Shown: positions 35,238 through 36,312 of the stretch, piece by piece
Layout of the letters: every line of letters starts with the position of its first letter
How positions within the stretch are numbered: position 1 is the stretch's first letter
Assembly: GCF_000336385.2 (NCBI RefSeq)
Contig: NZ_HG424495.1
Span: 1-36,312, forward strand
Source: Lysobacter antibioticus HS124
GTDB lineage: Bacteria > Pseudomonadota > Gammaproteobacteria > Xanthomonadales > Xanthomonadaceae
Direction of reading: 5' to 3'
DNA: 36,312 bases
The notes under the pieces: model-generated
What the model saw: the letters and a program-made list of their open reading frames with translations, nothing else
What the model was told of the DNA's origin: nothing
Databases searched by the model: none
Translations under genes and position numbers: made by a program

Positions 35238-36236
35238 ATGCCTTCCAGCGCCACGACCTTGTCCGCCGCCGACCTGGCGAGCATCCAATCCCTGGCCCGC
35301 GACGACATGGGAGCGGTCGATGCGCTGATCCGGCGGCGCCTGGCCTCCGATGTGGTGCTGATCAACCAGGTCGCGGAGTACATCGTCGGCGCCGGCGGCA
35401 AGCGCCTGCGGCCGATGCTGCTGTTGCTGGCGGCCGGCGCCCTCAACCACCGCGGCCCCGACGCCCACCAGCTGGCGGCGGTGGTCGAATTCATCCATAC
35501 CGCGACCCTGCTCCACGACGACGTGGTCGACGAGTCCGACCTGCGCCGCGGCCGCAAGACCGCCAATGCCGTGTGGGGCAACGCCGCCAGCGTCCTGGTC
35601 GGCGACTTCCTGTACTCGCGCAGCTTCCAGCTGATGGTCGAGCTGGACCGGCTGGAAGTCATGAAGATCCTCGCCGACACCACCAACCAGATCGCCGAGG
35701 GCGAGGTGCTGCAGTTGCTGCACGTGCGCAACCCGGACACCGACGAGGCCGCCTACCTGCGGGTGATCGAACGCAAGACTGCGGTGCTGTTCGCCGCCGC
35801 GACCCGCCTGGGCGCGGTCCTGGCCGGCGCGCCGCCGCAAATCCAGCAGCGCATGCACGATTACGGCCTGGCCCTGGGCTATGCCTTCCAGATCGCCGAC
35901 GACGTGCTCGACTACGCCTCCGACGCGCAGACCCTGGGCAAGAACCTCGGCGACGATCTCGCCGAGGGCAAGGCCACCCTGCCGCTGATCCACGCCATCG
36001 CCCACAGCGACGACGCCACCCGCGCCCGCCTGCGCGCTGCGGTCGAACACGGCGATACCGACGCCATGCCCGACGTGCTGGCCGCGATCCACGCCACCGG
36101 CGGCCTGGACTACAGCCGCCGGCGCGCCTGCGATTACGCCGACGCCGCCGAAGCGGCGCTGGACGCGATCGAGGACAACGACTACACCGCGGCGCTGCGC
36201 GGGCTGGCGCGGTACGCGGTGAGCCGGGATCACTGA
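35238..36236 (+). CDS. ispB: Octaprenyl (polyprenyl) diphosphate synthase
   Basis: A 332-aa trans-prenyltransferase that elongates farnesyl diphosphate with isopentenyl diphosphate units to make the ubiquinone side chain. Seen: GGKRLRP (53-59), first aspartate-rich motif DDVVD (94-98) within LLHDDVVDESDLRRG, and second motif DDVLD (221-225) within FQIADDVLDY. The length matches IspB rather than the shorter IspA. The ATG at 35238 lies 26 bp after a TATAAT box and has little Shine-Dalgarno sequence. It is monocistronic in this window. Chain length cannot be read directly; Xanthomonads use ubiquinone-8, which would make it octaprenyl. Confidence 0.95.
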   Translation: MPSSATTLSAADLASIQSLARDDMGAVDALIRRRLASDVVLINQVAEYIVGAGGKRLRPMLLLLAAGALNHRGPDAHQLAAVVEFIHTATLLHDDVVDESDLRRGRKTANAVWGNAASVLVGDFLYSRSFQLMVELDRLEVMKILADTTNQIAEGEVLQLLHVRNPDTDEAAYLRVIERKTAVLFAAATRLGAVLAGAPPQIQQRMHDYGLALGYAFQIADDVLDYASDAQTLGKNLGDDLAEGKATLPLIHAIAHSDDATRARLRAAVEHGDTDAMPDVLAAIHATGGLDYSRRRACDYADAAEAALDAIEDNDYTAALRGLARYAVSRDH

Positions 36237-36268
36237 TCCGCGAATCCGCTTGCGTGCACCGCTTCGAT

Positions 36269-36294
36269 GGTCGCGGCTCACGCCGCTCCTACAA
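36269..36294. repeat. Xanthomonad-type palindromic repeat (REP-like)
   Basis: The core GCGGC-TCAC-GCCGC (36273-36286), followed by TCCTACAA, matches the GTAGGAGCGGCGTGAGCCGC family that I know as dispersed intergenic repeats in Lysobacter and relatives. It lies 33 bp after ispB. Only one copy is seen in the window. Confidence 0.6.
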
Positions 36295-36312
36295 GGGCGG
36301 CGCATCGCTTCC

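Noticed and set aside
1-36312. CRISPR arrays, tRNA or rRNA genes, complete insertion sequences
   Set aside because: No regularly spaced direct repeats, cloverleaf sequences or full transposase with terminal repeats were seen by eye.

Overview
The window looks like a chromosomal segment of a high-GC gammaproteobacterium of the Xanthomonadaceae/Lysobacteraceae, most likely Lysobacter. The reasons are secreted M9 collagenases with PKD and PPC tails, two TonB-dependent receptors of about 1000 residues, a Xanthomonad-type ssb and ispB, and at the right end a GCGGC-tcac-GCCGC palindromic repeat of the kind scattered through these genomes. The assignment rests on recognition, not on a search.

Left half (1-21.7 kb): a proposed collagen and peptide utilisation region of lower GC. 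Everything from 214 to 19075 is on the minus strand. In transcription order it holds a TSUP (TauE/SafE) permease, a TonB-dependent receptor, a secreted S9 prolyl-oligopeptidase-type peptidase, a secreted beta-helix protein with a DUF11-like tail, and three tandem M9 collagenases of 944-949 residues. On the plus strand, diverging from the permease, lie a dihydrodipicolinate-synthase-superfamily lyase or deaminase (19327-20247) and a GntR/FCD regulator (20394-21083). I infer that collagenases cut collagen outside the cell, the receptor imports peptides, the S9 enzyme trims Xaa-Pro peptides, and the DapA-family enzyme may deaminate a hydroxyproline intermediate. A 13-bp inverted repeat, GTATA-N3-TATAC, overlaps the -10 box of the DapA-family gene and recurs between the beta-helix gene and the collagenases. 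This suggests one shared regulator.

A solitary IS5-type DUF4096 domain gene (21203-21658) sits where GC content rises sharply.

Right half (22-34.3 kb): a GalNAc utilisation locus. A secreted GH31 enzyme with F5/8C-like and NPCBM modules, probably an alpha-N-acetylgalactosaminidase, and a TonB-dependent receptor are read leftward. agaS-agaK-agaZ-agaR-agaA are read rightward as a tight operon with overlapping genes. The divergent intergenic region carries seven CTTTC/GAAAG pentamers, six of them forming inverted pairs 20-21 bp apart, which fits the AgaR repressor encoded in the operon. No dedicated tagatose-6-phosphate kinase, catalytic GatY/KbaY aldolase or inner-membrane transporter is present in the window, so the fate of tagatose-6-phosphate is open.

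Right end (34.3-36.3 kb): housekeeping genes. A strong bidirectional terminator separates the aga operon from ssb (minus). ssb diverges from ispB (plus), and the Xanthomonad-type repeat follows.
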